Source of the DNA: Sandaracinobacteroides saxicola
GTDB taxonomy: Bacteria; Pseudomonadota; Alphaproteobacteria; Sphingomonadales; Sphingomonadaceae
Assembly (NCBI RefSeq): GCF_014117445.1
Contig: NZ_CP059851.1
Span: 2,666,001 to 2,730,000, forward strand
Direction: 5' to 3'
Length of the DNA stretch: 64,000 nucleotides
In this document: piece after piece, positions 28,288 to 36,906 of the stretch
Layout: each line of letters begins with the position of its first letter
Numbering within the stretch: the stretch's first letter is position 1
Notes under the pieces: generated by a model
Databases searched by the model: none
What the model saw: only the letters and a program-made list of their open reading frames with translations
What the model was told of the DNA's origin: nothing
Position numbers and translations under genes: made by a program

Positions 28288-29462
28288 GGCAGCTCGAACA
28301 GCCCCGCTGCCCCCATCCCGCCGCCGACGCACATCGTCACCACCACCCGCTTCGCGCCCCGCCGCCGGCCCTCGATCAGGGCATGGCCCACCAGCCGGCT
28401 GCCGCTCATGCCGAACGGATGGCCGATGGCGATGGCGCCGCCATCCACGTTCAGCCGCTCATCCGGAATGCCCAGCCGGTCGCGGCAGTAAATTACCTGC
28501 ACCGCGAACGCCTCGTTCAGCTCCCACAGGTCGATGTCGTCAACCGTCAACCCATCCTTTGCCAGCAGCTTCGGCACCGCGAACACCGGGCCGATCCCCA
28601 TCTCATCCGGCTCGCAGCCGGCGACCGCGAAGCCACGAAACACGCCCAGCGGCGCCAAGCCCCGCCGCGCCGCCTCAGCGCTGCTCATCACCACGCAGAC
28701 GCTGGCGCCATCGCTCAGCTGGCTGGCATTGCCCGCCGTTACCGTTCCGCCCTCCTTCACCGGCTTCAGCCCGGCGATGCCCGCCAGCGTCGTCTCCGGC
28801 CGCATGCCCTCGTCGCGATCGAGGGTCAGCGCCACCTCGCCTGTCACCGTGCCATCGCGCTCCCGCAGCTTTTTCGTGACCGTGATCGGCACGATCTCGT
28901 CCGCCAGCCGACCTTCCGCGAACGCCGCGCTCACGCGCGCCTGGCTCGCCGCGCCATAGGCGTCCTGCGCCTCCCGCCCGATGCCATAGCGGGCACTGAC
29001 GATCTCCGCGGTATCGATCATCGGCAGCATCAGCGCCTGCCGCCGCGCCTGCACCCAGGGGGAATGATAATGCGCCAGATTCTTGTTCGGCAGCACCAGG
29101 CTGACGCTGTCCAGCCCGCCGGCGACATAGATGCCGTCCTCCCCGGCCCTGATCCTTTGCGCCGCCAGCGCGATGGTCTGAAGGCCGCTCGCGCATTTCC
29201 GGTCCACCGTCATCCCCGGCACCGCCGCCGGCAGTCCCGCCTGCAACGCGCTCACGCGGGCGATATTGTTCCCCGTCGCGCCCTCCGGATGCGCGCTCCC
29301 CAGCAGCACATCGGCGACCTCCTCGCCCGCCACGCCTGCCCGCGCCAGCGCCGCGCGGATGACATGCGCCGCCAGCTCGGCGCCATGCGTGTCGGTGAAG
29401 GCACCGCGATGCGCCTTGCCGATCGGCGTGCGCGCCGTCGAGACGATCACCGCCTCAGCCAT
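28284..29462 (-). CDS. Acetyl-CoA acyltransferase (thiolase)
   Basis: A 392-residue thiolase. The nucleophilic C90 is in DRKCASG, H348 in GHPFGMSG and C378 in TMCVGGG. The insertion [11 protein letters not shown] and its neighbours with acyl-CoA dehydrogenases and an enoyl-CoA hydratase suggest a degradative rather than a polyhydroxyalkanoate-synthetic role. It overlaps the preceding small acyl-CoA dehydrogenase gene by eight bases. Confidence 0.92.
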   Translation of the reverse strand: MAEAVIVSTARTPIGKAHRGAFTDTHGAELAAHVIRAALARAGVAGEEVADVLLGSAHPEGATGNNIARVSALQAGLPAAVPGMTVDRKCASGLQTIALAAQRIRAGEDGIYVAGGLDSVSLVLPNKNLAHYHSPWVQARRQALMLPMIDTAEIVSARYGIGREAQDAYGAASQARVSAAFAEGRLADEIVPITVTKKLRERDGTVTGEVALTLDRDEGMRPETTLAGIAGLKPVKEGGTVTAGNASQLSDGASVCVVMSSAEAARRGLAPLGVFRGFAVAGCEPDEMGIGPVFAVPKLLAKDGLTVDDIDLWELNEAFAVQVIYCRDRLGIPDERLNVDGGAIAIGHPFGMSGSRLVGHALIEGRRRGAKRVVVTMCVGGGMGAAGLFELP

Positions 29463-30129
29463 GTTCCATGCTCCTGTCGCTGCGCGCCGTCATATCCGCC
29501 CACCAATCCCCCGTCACCATCGCACCCACTCGCGCCGCCCAATCCGCATCGCTGCCGCCCGTCCGCCGCCAGCGATTGAGGTCGACGCTATGCCGGTGCA
29601 GCGGATAGTCGGCGGTAAACCCGATCGCGCCGTGCAGCTGGTGCGCCACCGCCGTACCACGCGGCACCGCCTGCCCGGCCCACAATCGCGCCGCCGCCAC
29701 CTCGAACGCCGCATCCTGTCCGCTGTCGATCACCGCCGCCGCGCCGTGCGCGGCCGCCGCCACCGCCGCCACTTCGCAGGCAAAGTCCGCAAGCGCCTGC
29801 TGCACCGCCTGCTGCTTCGCCAGCGCTTTGCCAAACTGCACCCGCGCCGACACATGTGCCAGCGTCAGCGCCAATGCCGCCTCCAGCCCGCCAGCGATCA
29901 GCGCCGCCAGCGCCAACGGGCGCACATGCTCCGGCACGCCTGCCAGCAGCGCCGCCTCCACCGCCTCGCCCACCGCCGCGCGTCCGGCCTCGATGAACAG
30001 CGCCACCAACTCGCCATGACTGCCGCCGTCGGCCAGCAGCCGCGCGAACCCGCTCGCCTCCAGCGCGCCGGCGTCTGGCGCGCGAGCGAACAGCCGCGTC
30101 GCCGCCTCGCGTACCAGCGCCGCGCTCAT
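29455..30129 (-). CDS. Short acyl-CoA dehydrogenase-like subunit (C-terminal domain only)
   Basis: A 224-residue protein matching mainly the C-terminal helical domain of acyl-CoA dehydrogenases, with [20 protein letters not shown] and the flavin-contact segment [16 protein letters not shown]. The N-terminal helical and beta domains of a full-length enzyme (about 380 residues) are missing or reduced to about 60 residues. It is coupled by ATGA to the larger dehydrogenase upstream, so a heteromeric enzyme is plausible. The substrate is unknown. Confidence 0.75.
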   Translation of the reverse strand: MSAALVREAATRLFARAPDAGALEASGFARLLADGGSHGELVALFIEAGRAAVGEAVEAALLAGVPEHVRPLALAALIAGGLEAALALTLAHVSARVQFGKALAKQQAVQQALADFACEVAAVAAAAHGAAAVIDSGQDAAFEVAAARLWAGQAVPRGTAVAHQLHGAIGFTADYPLHRHSVDLNRWRRTGGSDADWAARVGAMVTGDWWADMTARSDRSMEHG

Positions 30130-31253
30130 CGCAGGCCCAGGCCGCGGGCGATCATGCCACGCATGATCTCCGTCGTCCCGCCGCGCAGGCTGAAACTCGG
30201 GCTCGCCAGCAACAGCGCGTCCAGCAGCGGCCGCAACTCGGCGTCGCGGTCCAGCACCGCATCGGGCAATCCCGCCACGATCTGCGGCAGGGCCTGTTCA
30301 AAAGCATTGCCCAGCACCTTCACAACCGCCGCTTCCACCGCTGGGTCCTGGCCGGCCGCCAGCTTCGCCGCGCAGCCCCAGCTCAGCTGCCGCAATGTCC
30401 ACAGCGCCGCCGCCAGGCTTCCCAGCAGCGGCTGCAACGCCGGGACGCCCTGCGCCACCCGCGCCAGCGCCACGAGCAAGGCATGCGCCGACAGGTATCG
30501 TTCCGGCCCCGAACGCTCCAGCGCCAGTTCCGCCGTCACCTGCCCCCAGCCCTCGCCCTCCACCCCCAGCAAGGCATCGTCACCCAGCCGAACCTCGTCG
30601 AAGAAGACCTCGTTGAAGTCGCTCGCCCCCGTCATGTCGCGGATCGGCACTACCCGGATGCCGGGCGTATCCATCGGCACCAGGAACTGGCTCAGCCCGG
30701 CCTGCCGCTCGCTGCCCCCGCCCGTCCGGAACAGCCCCACCATCACATGCGCGATGCCGGCATTGCTGGTCCAGAGTTTCTGCCCGCTCAGCAGCCAGCC
30801 GCCGTCCACCTTCGTGGCGCGGCTGCGCACCGCCGCCAGATCGCTGCCCGCGCCCGGCTCCGACAGGCCGATGCAGGCAAAAACCTCGCCCCGCACCATT
30901 CCCGGCAGCCAGCGTTCCCGTTGCGCCGGCGTGCCATATCGCAACAACAGCGGCCCGGTCTGCCGGTCTGTGATCCAATGCGCCCCCACCGGCGCGCCGG
31001 CGGCCAGCAGCTCTTCCAGCACGATCAGCCGCGCCATCGCGCTCCGCCCCTGTCCACCATATGTGCGCGGCCAGGTCATGCCGATGAACCCGGCCGCCCC
31101 CAGTTCGCGGCTGAAATCCGGATCCGCCTGCGCCCAGTTGTTCACCCGCCGCGCCGCGGACCAGGTCCGCCCTGCCAGAAACGACCGGATCGCCCCGCGC
31201 ATGGCGATGTCATCGGGGCCCAGCGTCGGCGGTTCAAAGGAAAAGGCCTGCAC
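30126..31253 (-). CDS. Acyl-CoA dehydrogenase
   Basis: A 375-residue flavoprotein of the acyl-CoA dehydrogenase family. It has the FAD/substrate segments CIGLSEPGAGSDLA and GQKLWTSNAG in the middle and LRGGTTEIMRGMIARGLG at the C-terminus. It would introduce a double bond in an acyl-CoA. GTG 31253 is preferred over the longer frame, which would run over the divergent enoyl-CoA hydratase start at 31309. It is partner to the short dehydrogenase gene that overlaps its end. Confidence 0.9.
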   Translation of the reverse strand: MQAFSFEPPTLGPDDIAMRGAIRSFLAGRTWSAARRVNNWAQADPDFSRELGAAGFIGMTWPRTYGGQGRSAMARLIVLEELLAAGAPVGAHWITDRQTGPLLLRYGTPAQRERWLPGMVRGEVFACIGLSEPGAGSDLAAVRSRATKVDGGWLLSGQKLWTSNAGIAHVMVGLFRTGGGSERQAGLSQFLVPMDTPGIRVVPIRDMTGASDFNEVFFDEVRLGDDALLGVEGEGWGQVTAELALERSGPERYLSAHALLVALARVAQGVPALQPLLGSLAAALWTLRQLSWGCAAKLAAGQDPAVEAAVVKVLGNAFEQALPQIVAGLPDAVLDRDAELRPLLDALLLASPSFSLRGGTTEIMRGMIARGLGLR

Positions 31254-31308
31254 GGCGCAAAGCCTATCACCCACTTCACCGCGCGCAACCTTCGTGCCAC
31301 AAACCCCC

Positions 31309-32106
31309 ATGGCTTTTGTCACCACCACCGTTCACGGCCGCATTGCACGCCTCACCCTGTCCGCGCCGGACAGCCTCAACGCCATCGGCACCTTGCAGGA
31401 CTGCGACGACTTCGTTGCCGCCATCACCGCACTCGACGATCCCGGCATCTCGGTCGCCATCCTGACCGGCGAAGGCCGTGCCTTCTCGACGGGCGGCAAT
31501 CTGAAGGCGATGCACGGCAAGACCGGCATCGGCCCCGGCGACCAGCCGGCCACCACGCGCGACACCTATCGCCGGGGCGTGCAGCGCATCAGCCGCGCGC
31601 TCGCCGAGACCGAAGTGCCGCTGATCGCCGCCATCAACGGCCACGCCATCGGCCTGGGCCTCGACATCGCCTGCCTGTGCGACATCCGCCTCGCCGCCAG
31701 CACCGCGCGCATGGCCGCCAGCTTCATCAAGGTCGGCCTTGTTCCGGGCGATGGCGGCGCCTGGGCGCTCTCCCGCGTCGTCGGCCATTCCAAAGCCGCC
31801 GAGCTTTTCCTGACCGGCGACCCGTTCGACGCCGCGGAGGCGCTGCGTATCGGCCTTGTCAGCCGTGTCACCCCGCCCGAAACGCTGCTCGACGAAGCGA
31901 TGGCGCTGGCCGGACGCATTGCCGCCAATCCGCCCCGCGCGCTTCGCCTCACCAAACGCCTGCTGCGCGAAGCCCAGAACCAGCGCCTGGGCGACATCCT
32001 CGAACTTTCGGCCGCCTATCAGGCGCTCGCCCATGAAACCGCTGACCATGCCGAAGCGGTCGCCGCCTTCCTGGAAAAACGCAGCGCCAGCTTCAGCGGA
32101 AACTGA
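31309..32106 (+). CDS. Enoyl-CoA hydratase/isomerase family protein
   Basis: A 265-residue crotonase-fold enzyme. The oxyanion-hole segments GRAFSTGGNLKAM and NGHAIGLGLDIACLCDIRLA are conserved. Together with the divergent dehydrogenases and the thiolase it could carry out a beta-oxidation cycle on an unknown acyl-CoA. No 3-hydroxyacyl-CoA dehydrogenase is in the window. It is convergent with ftsZ. Confidence 0.9.
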   Translation: MAFVTTTVHGRIARLTLSAPDSLNAIGTLQDCDDFVAAITALDDPGISVAILTGEGRAFSTGGNLKAMHGKTGIGPGDQPATTRDTYRRGVQRISRALAETEVPLIAAINGHAIGLGLDIACLCDIRLAASTARMAASFIKVGLVPGDGGAWALSRVVGHSKAAELFLTGDPFDAAEALRIGLVSRVTPPETLLDEAMALAGRIAANPPRALRLTKRLLREAQNQRLGDILELSAAYQALAHETADHAEAVAAFLEKRSASFSGN

Positions 32107-32107
32107 C

Positions 32108-32147
32108 CGCGGGGTCGGCCGGCGGACGTCCGCCGGCAATCCCCGCG
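32108..32147. other. 40-bp palindrome at the ECH/ftsZ junction and GC-skew switch point
   Basis: The core GCCGGCGGAC/GTCCGCCGGC is a perfect 20-bp palindrome (32118-32137), enclosed by CGCGGGG (32108-32114) and CCCCGCG (32141-32147). It fills most of the 69-bp gap between convergent genes and could form a strong hairpin in either transcript. It lacks T-tracts. GC skew of the + strand reverses here. Confidence 0.7.
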
Positions 32148-32175
32148 ATCACGGCGCCAGTGGGCTCCAAGGGGA

Positions 32176-33741
32176 TCAACCGTTGCGCTGCGCCCGGAAG
32201 AAGGGGGGAATCGCCGTCGCATCTTCCCGCGTCGTCTCCTGCTCCGGCGCCAGCGTGGCGACCGGTTCGGGCTCCGCGCGAGGTTTGCGGTGCATGTTCA
32301 TCATCCGCTCGAACAGGGTCAACGGGCGCGGCTCCTCGACATGAACGGGTTCTGCCGGTGCTGCGGCGACGGGTTCGGTCAGCGGCAGTTCGACGACCAC
32401 GGGTGCCCGCGCAGGGGCTTCCATGACCGGTTCGTCCAGCTGGTCATCAAGGTCGAGGATGTCATCTTCGGGGGCCGCGCTGGCGGCAGGCGCCAGGTCC
32501 GGCATCGGTCGTGGCGCCGGCGTGGCGGGCATGCCGGGGAAGGGGGTGCCGGCATCGGCGAACATCGGGGCAGGGATGGGGAGACCGCCACCGGGGCCGC
32601 CGTTCGGCCCCATCGGCGGGGTCGGCGGCGGGGTGAAATGACCGCCGGGCGGCGTGGCACCGGGAGGAGGCGGCATGATGCCGTGGCTGATCGCGCTGTT
32701 GGTGGCCGGCGCGCGGGCGGCGGCGGTGACGCCGGGCGTGGCGAGTCCGGCCTGGGCAACGCCGGGCAGTGTCATCTGGTTGTCGATGCCGGTGGCAACG
32801 ACGCTGACACGCATGCGCCCTTCCAGTGCGGCATTGAAGCCGCTGCCGACGATGATGTTGGCGTCGGCGTCGACCATCTCGCGGATATGCTGCGCCGCCT
32901 CCTCCACTTCCATCAGGCCGAGGTCGTCGCCGCCGGTGATGTTGATGATCACCGCCTTGGCGCCGCGCAGCGACACTTCATCGAGCAGCGGGTTGCTGAT
33001 GGCTTTTTCCGCGGCTTCGATGGCGCGGCGTTCGCCCTGCGCTTCGCCGGTGCCCATCATCGCCTTGCCCATTTCGGACATGACGGTGCGGACGTCGGCG
33101 AAGTCGAGGTTGATGAGGCCGGGCAGGATCATCAGGTCGGTGATGCTGCTGACACCCTGGCTCAGCACATCGTCGGCCATGGCGAAGGCGGCCTTGATGC
33201 TGGTCTGGGCGTTGGCGATCAGGAACAGGTTCTGGTTGGGAATGACGATCAGCGTATCGACGTGGCGTTGCAGCTCGGCGATGCCGGCCTCGGCGGCGCG
33301 CATGCGTTTCTGGCCTTCGAAGCTGAACGGCTTGGTGACGACGCCGACGGTCAGGATGCCCTTTTCGCGCGCGGCGCGGGCGACCACGGGGGCGGCGCCG
33401 GTGCCGGTGCCGCCGCCCATGCCGGCGGTGATGAACAGCATGTGGCTGCCCTCGATCGCGGCATCCAGCGCATCCATCGCTTCTTCGGCCGCCGCCGCGC
33501 CGATTTCCGGGCGGGCGCCGGCGCCCAGGCCTTGCGTGATCTTCGGCCCAAGCTGGATGCGGTTGCCGGCGGGCGAGGCAGCGAGGCTTTGCGCGTCGGT
33601 GTTGGCGACGATGAAATCAACGCCTTCCAGGCCGGCGCTGATCATGTTGGCGACGGCGTTGCCGCCGGCGCCACCGACACCGATGACGCTGATGCGGGGT
33701 TTCAGCTCGATGAGGCTGGGCGGCAGGAAATCAAAGGCCAT
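32176..33741 (-). CDS. ftsZ: Cell division GTPase FtsZ
   Basis: The 521-residue tubulin homologue that forms the Z-ring. The G-box GGGTGTG is at 109-115, and the N-terminal [10 protein letters not shown] is conserved. A long Pro/Ala-rich linker (about 340-500) precedes the C-terminal conserved peptide, here [11 protein letters not shown], which binds FtsA and other partners. The gene ends the dcw cluster, 15 bp after ftsA. Confidence 0.98.
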   Translation of the reverse strand: MAFDFLPPSLIELKPRISVIGVGGAGGNAVANMISAGLEGVDFIVANTDAQSLAASPAGNRIQLGPKITQGLGAGARPEIGAAAAEEAMDALDAAIEGSHMLFITAGMGGGTGTGAAPVVARAAREKGILTVGVVTKPFSFEGQKRMRAAEAGIAELQRHVDTLIVIPNQNLFLIANAQTSIKAAFAMADDVLSQGVSSITDLMILPGLINLDFADVRTVMSEMGKAMMGTGEAQGERRAIEAAEKAISNPLLDEVSLRGAKAVIINITGGDDLGLMEVEEAAQHIREMVDADANIIVGSGFNAALEGRMRVSVVATGIDNQMTLPGVAQAGLATPGVTAAARAPATNSAISHGIMPPPPGATPPGGHFTPPPTPPMGPNGGPGGGLPIPAPMFADAGTPFPGMPATPAPRPMPDLAPAASAAPEDDILDLDDQLDEPVMEAPARAPVVVELPLTEPVAAAPAEPVHVEEPRPLTLFERMMNMHRKPRAEPEPVATLAPEQETTREDATAIPPFFRAQRNG

Positions 33742-33756
33742 GGGTGGTCTCCCTCT

Positions 33757-35082
33757 TCAAATCTGGGTCTTCAGTTGCTGGAACAGCCGCGCGAAGCGGC
33801 CGGGCTGGGTTTCGGGGCCGCGGGCGGCTCTGCTGCTGGCCCGGGGCGGCGTACGGGCAAGGTCGATACGGCTGGTGGCGCCGTAGTGGATGAGGCCGAC
33901 GAGCGCGGCGAAGGCGGCGCCCGATTGCGCCTCGGGCAGGCCGATCAGGCCGCGTGGCCGGCCGAGCCGCACGTTGCGGGCAAGTGCCCCCTGCGCGAAA
34001 TCGGCAACGCCGCGCAGTTCGGCGCCGCCGCCCGTCAGCACCACCTGGCGCCCGGCGCTGCCATGGAAGCCCATTTCGCCGAGCGCCTGGGCGACCTCGC
34101 GGAACAGCAGGTCGGCGCGGGAGCGGATGACGGCGATCAGTTCAGCCTTGGCGACACGGCGGGATTCCCCGCTGTCGTCGGTTTCCAGCGGCGGGATTTC
34201 GATCATCTCGTGATTGTCGCGCGGCGAGGCGGTGGCGGCGCCGTGCAGTGTTTTCAGCCGTTCCGCGGCACTGCGCGCGCAGGCGAAATTGGTGGCGATG
34301 TCGGCGGTGATGTCGGCGGCGCCCATCGGGATGGCGGCAAGCCCCAGCAGCATGCCGCCGCCATGGACGGCAACGGTGGTGACGCCCGCGCCGATCTCGA
34401 CCACCGCGACGCCGAGCTCGCGCTCTTCCTGGCCCAGGATCGACAGGCTGCTGGCGACGCCGGCGGCGACGATGCTTTCGACGTTGAGGTGGGCGTTGCG
34501 CACGGCCAGGTCGAGGTTGCGGCAGGGCGGCGTGTCGGCGGTGATGACATGGATGTCCACCGCCAGCCGGTTGGCATGGAAGCCGCGCGGATTGGTGACA
34601 CCGTCGACCCCATCGATGGTGTAGAGGGTTGGTTCGGCGTGCAGGATGGTCCGGCCCTTCAGCCGGTCGTTCGCTTCGATGCGGGCGCGGCCGGCGGCGA
34701 GCAGCGTGGCGACGTCGGCATCCTCGATGCGGTGGCCGGCGATGTCGATCTCCACCGGGGCGACATCGCTGTCGAGGCCGCCGGCCGACAGGTTGACGAG
34801 GACGCTTTCGATTTCCAGCCCGGCGGCGCGTTCGGCTTGGTCCATGGCGGCGCGGACCGCCGTTTCGGTGCGCGCCATGTCGGCGACCAGGCCGCGACGC
34901 AGGCCGTTGCAGGCGCGGACTCCAGCGCCGATGACGCGGGGCGGGTTCTCGCCGTCGGCGATGGCGATGAGGGCGGCGACCTTGGAGGTGCCGACATCGA
35001 GCGCGGCGACGAGACGCTCGCCGCGCGGCTTCAACAGGTTGCCCGGATTGAGTTTCGCAGGCGAAAGCGCGGCCACGGCCAT
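33757..35082 (-). CDS. ftsA: Cell division protein FtsA
   Basis: An actin-like ATPase of 441 residues that tethers FtsZ to the membrane. The phosphate-binding VAALDVGTSKVAALI (N-terminal) and VLTGGGAELRG are visible. The C-terminus RFARLFQQLKTQI is an amphipathic helix, the usual membrane anchor. The start overlaps the ftsQ stop by one base. Confidence 0.96.
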   Translation of the reverse strand: MAVAALSPAKLNPGNLLKPRGERLVAALDVGTSKVAALIAIADGENPPRVIGAGVRACNGLRRGLVADMARTETAVRAAMDQAERAAGLEIESVLVNLSAGGLDSDVAPVEIDIAGHRIEDADVATLLAAGRARIEANDRLKGRTILHAEPTLYTIDGVDGVTNPRGFHANRLAVDIHVITADTPPCRNLDLAVRNAHLNVESIVAAGVASSLSILGQEERELGVAVVEIGAGVTTVAVHGGGMLLGLAAIPMGAADITADIATNFACARSAAERLKTLHGAATASPRDNHEMIEIPPLETDDSGESRRVAKAELIAVIRSRADLLFREVAQALGEMGFHGSAGRQVVLTGGGAELRGVADFAQGALARNVRLGRPRGLIGLPEAQSGAAFAALVGLIHYGATSRIDLARTPPRASSRAARGPETQPGRFARLFQQLKTQI

Positions 35083-35954
35083 CAGATGGTCACTCCTGGA
35101 GGCATGGGTTTGGGCCGCGCGTCGGCGGCGACGCGCACCACCATCTTGTCCGGCAGGCGCAGGTCGAAGCGAAGGAAGCCGCGGCCGGTGAGCGGCGTGC
35201 GACGGTCGAGCTCGGCGAATTTGCGCAGCGCAACACTGGCGGCGGGTCCTTCGGGAAGCGCCAGTGTCTCACCGGTTTTCAGGCGGACATCCCAGCGGCG
35301 GTCACCAACGAAGGTGGCACTGTCCAAGCCGGCGGCGACACGGGGTTGGGTGGCGAGCATCGCCAGGAGCGCGTGGGCATGGTCGTTGGCGGTGGCGCCG
35401 ATGACGATGGGGAGCGCGCCGAAGGCGGTGAGGTCGTCGCTGGGCAGCGGTTGGCCATTGCGATCGATCAGGGTGAGGCGCTGGCGATATTGCCAGAGCG
35501 CGATCGGGCGCTTTTCGGTCACGCGGATGACCAGGGTGTCCGGCCAGCGGCGGGCGACACTGGCGTCGGCGACCCACGGGAGCGACTTGACCCGGTTGCG
35601 GATGCCGTCGAGGTCGACGAGCAACATGGAGTCAGTGGCGCCGGTCAGCGTCTCCCGATAGATTGACAGGCGAGGCTGGTTGACCTGGCCAAGAATCTGC
35701 ACCTGGCGGACAGCGAAGCCGTTGCCGGCGGCAAAGGTCGCGGTGGTGAACAGCGCGCGTTGCGGCAGGCCGGCGGCGAACAGGGCGATCGTGCCGGCAA
35801 CAAGGCCGAGGCTGAGGCTGCCCCAGCCGAGCAACCGGCGGAGGCGGGCGGGGGCCATCGGCACGCGGACAGGAGCGGCGGCGGGTTTGCCGCGCACCGG
35901 GGGAGTGGGCCGCGTGGTCTTGCCGGACTTTCTTGACGGCTTACGGCCGAACAT
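35082..35954 (-). CDS. ftsQ: Cell division protein FtsQ
   Basis: A 290-residue bitopic membrane protein linking cytoplasmic and periplasmic divisome parts. A basic cytoplasmic tail of about 45 residues and a membrane helix (LLGWGSLSLGLVAGTIALFA) are followed by a POTRA domain (FAVRQVQILGQVNQPRLSIY) and the FtsQ domain with WVADASVARRWPDTLVIRV. ATG 35954 (MFGRKPSRK) is preferred; it overlaps the 3' end of ddl. Confidence 0.93.
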   Translation of the reverse strand: MFGRKPSRKSGKTTRPTPPVRGKPAAAPVRVPMAPARLRRLLGWGSLSLGLVAGTIALFAAGLPQRALFTTATFAAGNGFAVRQVQILGQVNQPRLSIYRETLTGATDSMLLVDLDGIRNRVKSLPWVADASVARRWPDTLVIRVTEKRPIALWQYRQRLTLIDRNGQPLPSDDLTAFGALPIVIGATANDHAHALLAMLATQPRVAAGLDSATFVGDRRWDVRLKTGETLALPEGPAASVALRKFAELDRRTPLTGRGFLRFDLRLPDKMVVRVAADARPKPMPPGVTI

Positions 35955-36906
35955 GGGCGGCCTCCAGAGCGTCATCGAGAAGAAGCTGGACGAGGGTGGG
36001 ATAGTCGATGCCCAGCGCCTTGGCCTGTTCGGGAACGAGGCTGAGCGGGGTCATGCCGGGCTGGGTGTTGATCTCGATGAAGTAAAGCCCGGCGTCGTCC
36101 CGGCTTTCGTCCCAGCGATAGTCGGAGCGGGAGACACCGCGGCAACCGAGCACGCGGTGGGCCGTCAGTGACATTTCGCAGGCGGCGGCGGCAATGGACG
36201 CGGGGATGTCGGCGGGGCAGATGTGGATGGTGAGGCCGTCGGTATATTTGGCGTCATAGTCGTAGAAGCCGGAGACCGGCCGCAGTTCGGTGACGCAGAG
36301 CGCACGGGCCTTTTCGCCACTGCCCAGCACGGTGACGGTAAGTTCGCGGCCCGCGATGTAGGTTTCAGCGAGCAGGGTGGCATAATGCTGCCACGGACCG
36401 GCGACGTCGCGGCCGATGGGGCTGCCGTGGTTGCTGTGGTCGGTGACGATGGCGACGCCGACGCTGCTGCCCTCGTTGAAGGGTTTCAGCACATAGGGGC
36501 GGGGCAGCGGATCGGCGTGGTGCAGGCCGGCGCTTTCGATGATGCGCCCCGCAGGAGCCCGGACGCCGTGAGGCGCGAGCACGGCCTTGGTCAGCTGCTT
36601 GTCGATGGCGATGGCGGAAGCGGTGACGCCGCTGTGGGTGTAGGGGATGCGGAGCAGGTCGAGCAGGCCCTGGACGACGCCGTCCTCGCCCGGCGTGCCG
36701 TGGAGGGCGTTGAAGATTACGTCCGGCGTCGTGGCGGTAAGGCGGGCAGCCAGCGTGGTGCCATCGGCGGGGGTTTCGCCCATGTCGAGCGGGGTGACAT
36801 GGTGGCCCAGCGTTTGGCAGGCGGCAATGATGCCTTGGGCGGAGACGAGGCTGACCGCGCGCTCGGCGCCCCAGCCGCCCATCAGGATGGTAACGCGGAG
36901 GGTCAT
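35941..36906 (-). CDS. ddl: D-alanine--D-alanine ligase
   Basis: A 321-residue ATP-grasp enzyme making the D-Ala-D-Ala dipeptide for peptidoglycan. It shows ALHGTPGEDG, KPFNEGSSVGV (ATP loop) and EINTQPGMTPLS (metal and substrate site). Its start overlaps the murB stop (ATGA), with repeat copy H just upstream in the murB 3' end. Confidence 0.95.
   Translation of the reverse strand: MTLRVTILMGGWGAERAVSLVSAQGIIAACQTLGHHVTPLDMGETPADGTTLAARLTATTPDVIFNALHGTPGEDGVVQGLLDLLRIPYTHSGVTASAIAIDKQLTKAVLAPHGVRAPAGRIIESAGLHHADPLPRPYVLKPFNEGSSVGVAIVTDHSNHGSPIGRDVAGPWQHYATLLAETYIAGRELTVTVLGSGEKARALCVTELRPVSGFYDYDAKYTDGLTIHICPADIPASIAAAACEMSLTAHRVLGCRGVSRSDYRWDESRDDAGLYFIEINTQPGMTPLSLVPEQAKALGIDYPTLVQLLLDDALEAAHVRP

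Noticed and set aside
29266-32106. A 946-codon open frame on the + strand running through the acyl-CoA dehydrogenase genes
   Set aside because: Only its last 265 codons (from 31309) code for a real protein, the enoyl-CoA hydratase. The rest is antisense to well-supported dehydrogenase and thiolase genes and has no protein-like character.
32107-32175. Replication origin at the GC-skew switch
   Set aside because: The gap is 69 bp, has no DnaA-box cluster or AT-rich unwinding element, and no origin-associated genes are near. The skew change is better explained by rearrangement.
32290-35661. A 1123-codon open frame on the + strand opposite ftsZ, ftsA and ftsQ
   Set aside because: It is a high-GC shadow frame of the conserved division genes; its translation is low-complexity and matches no family.
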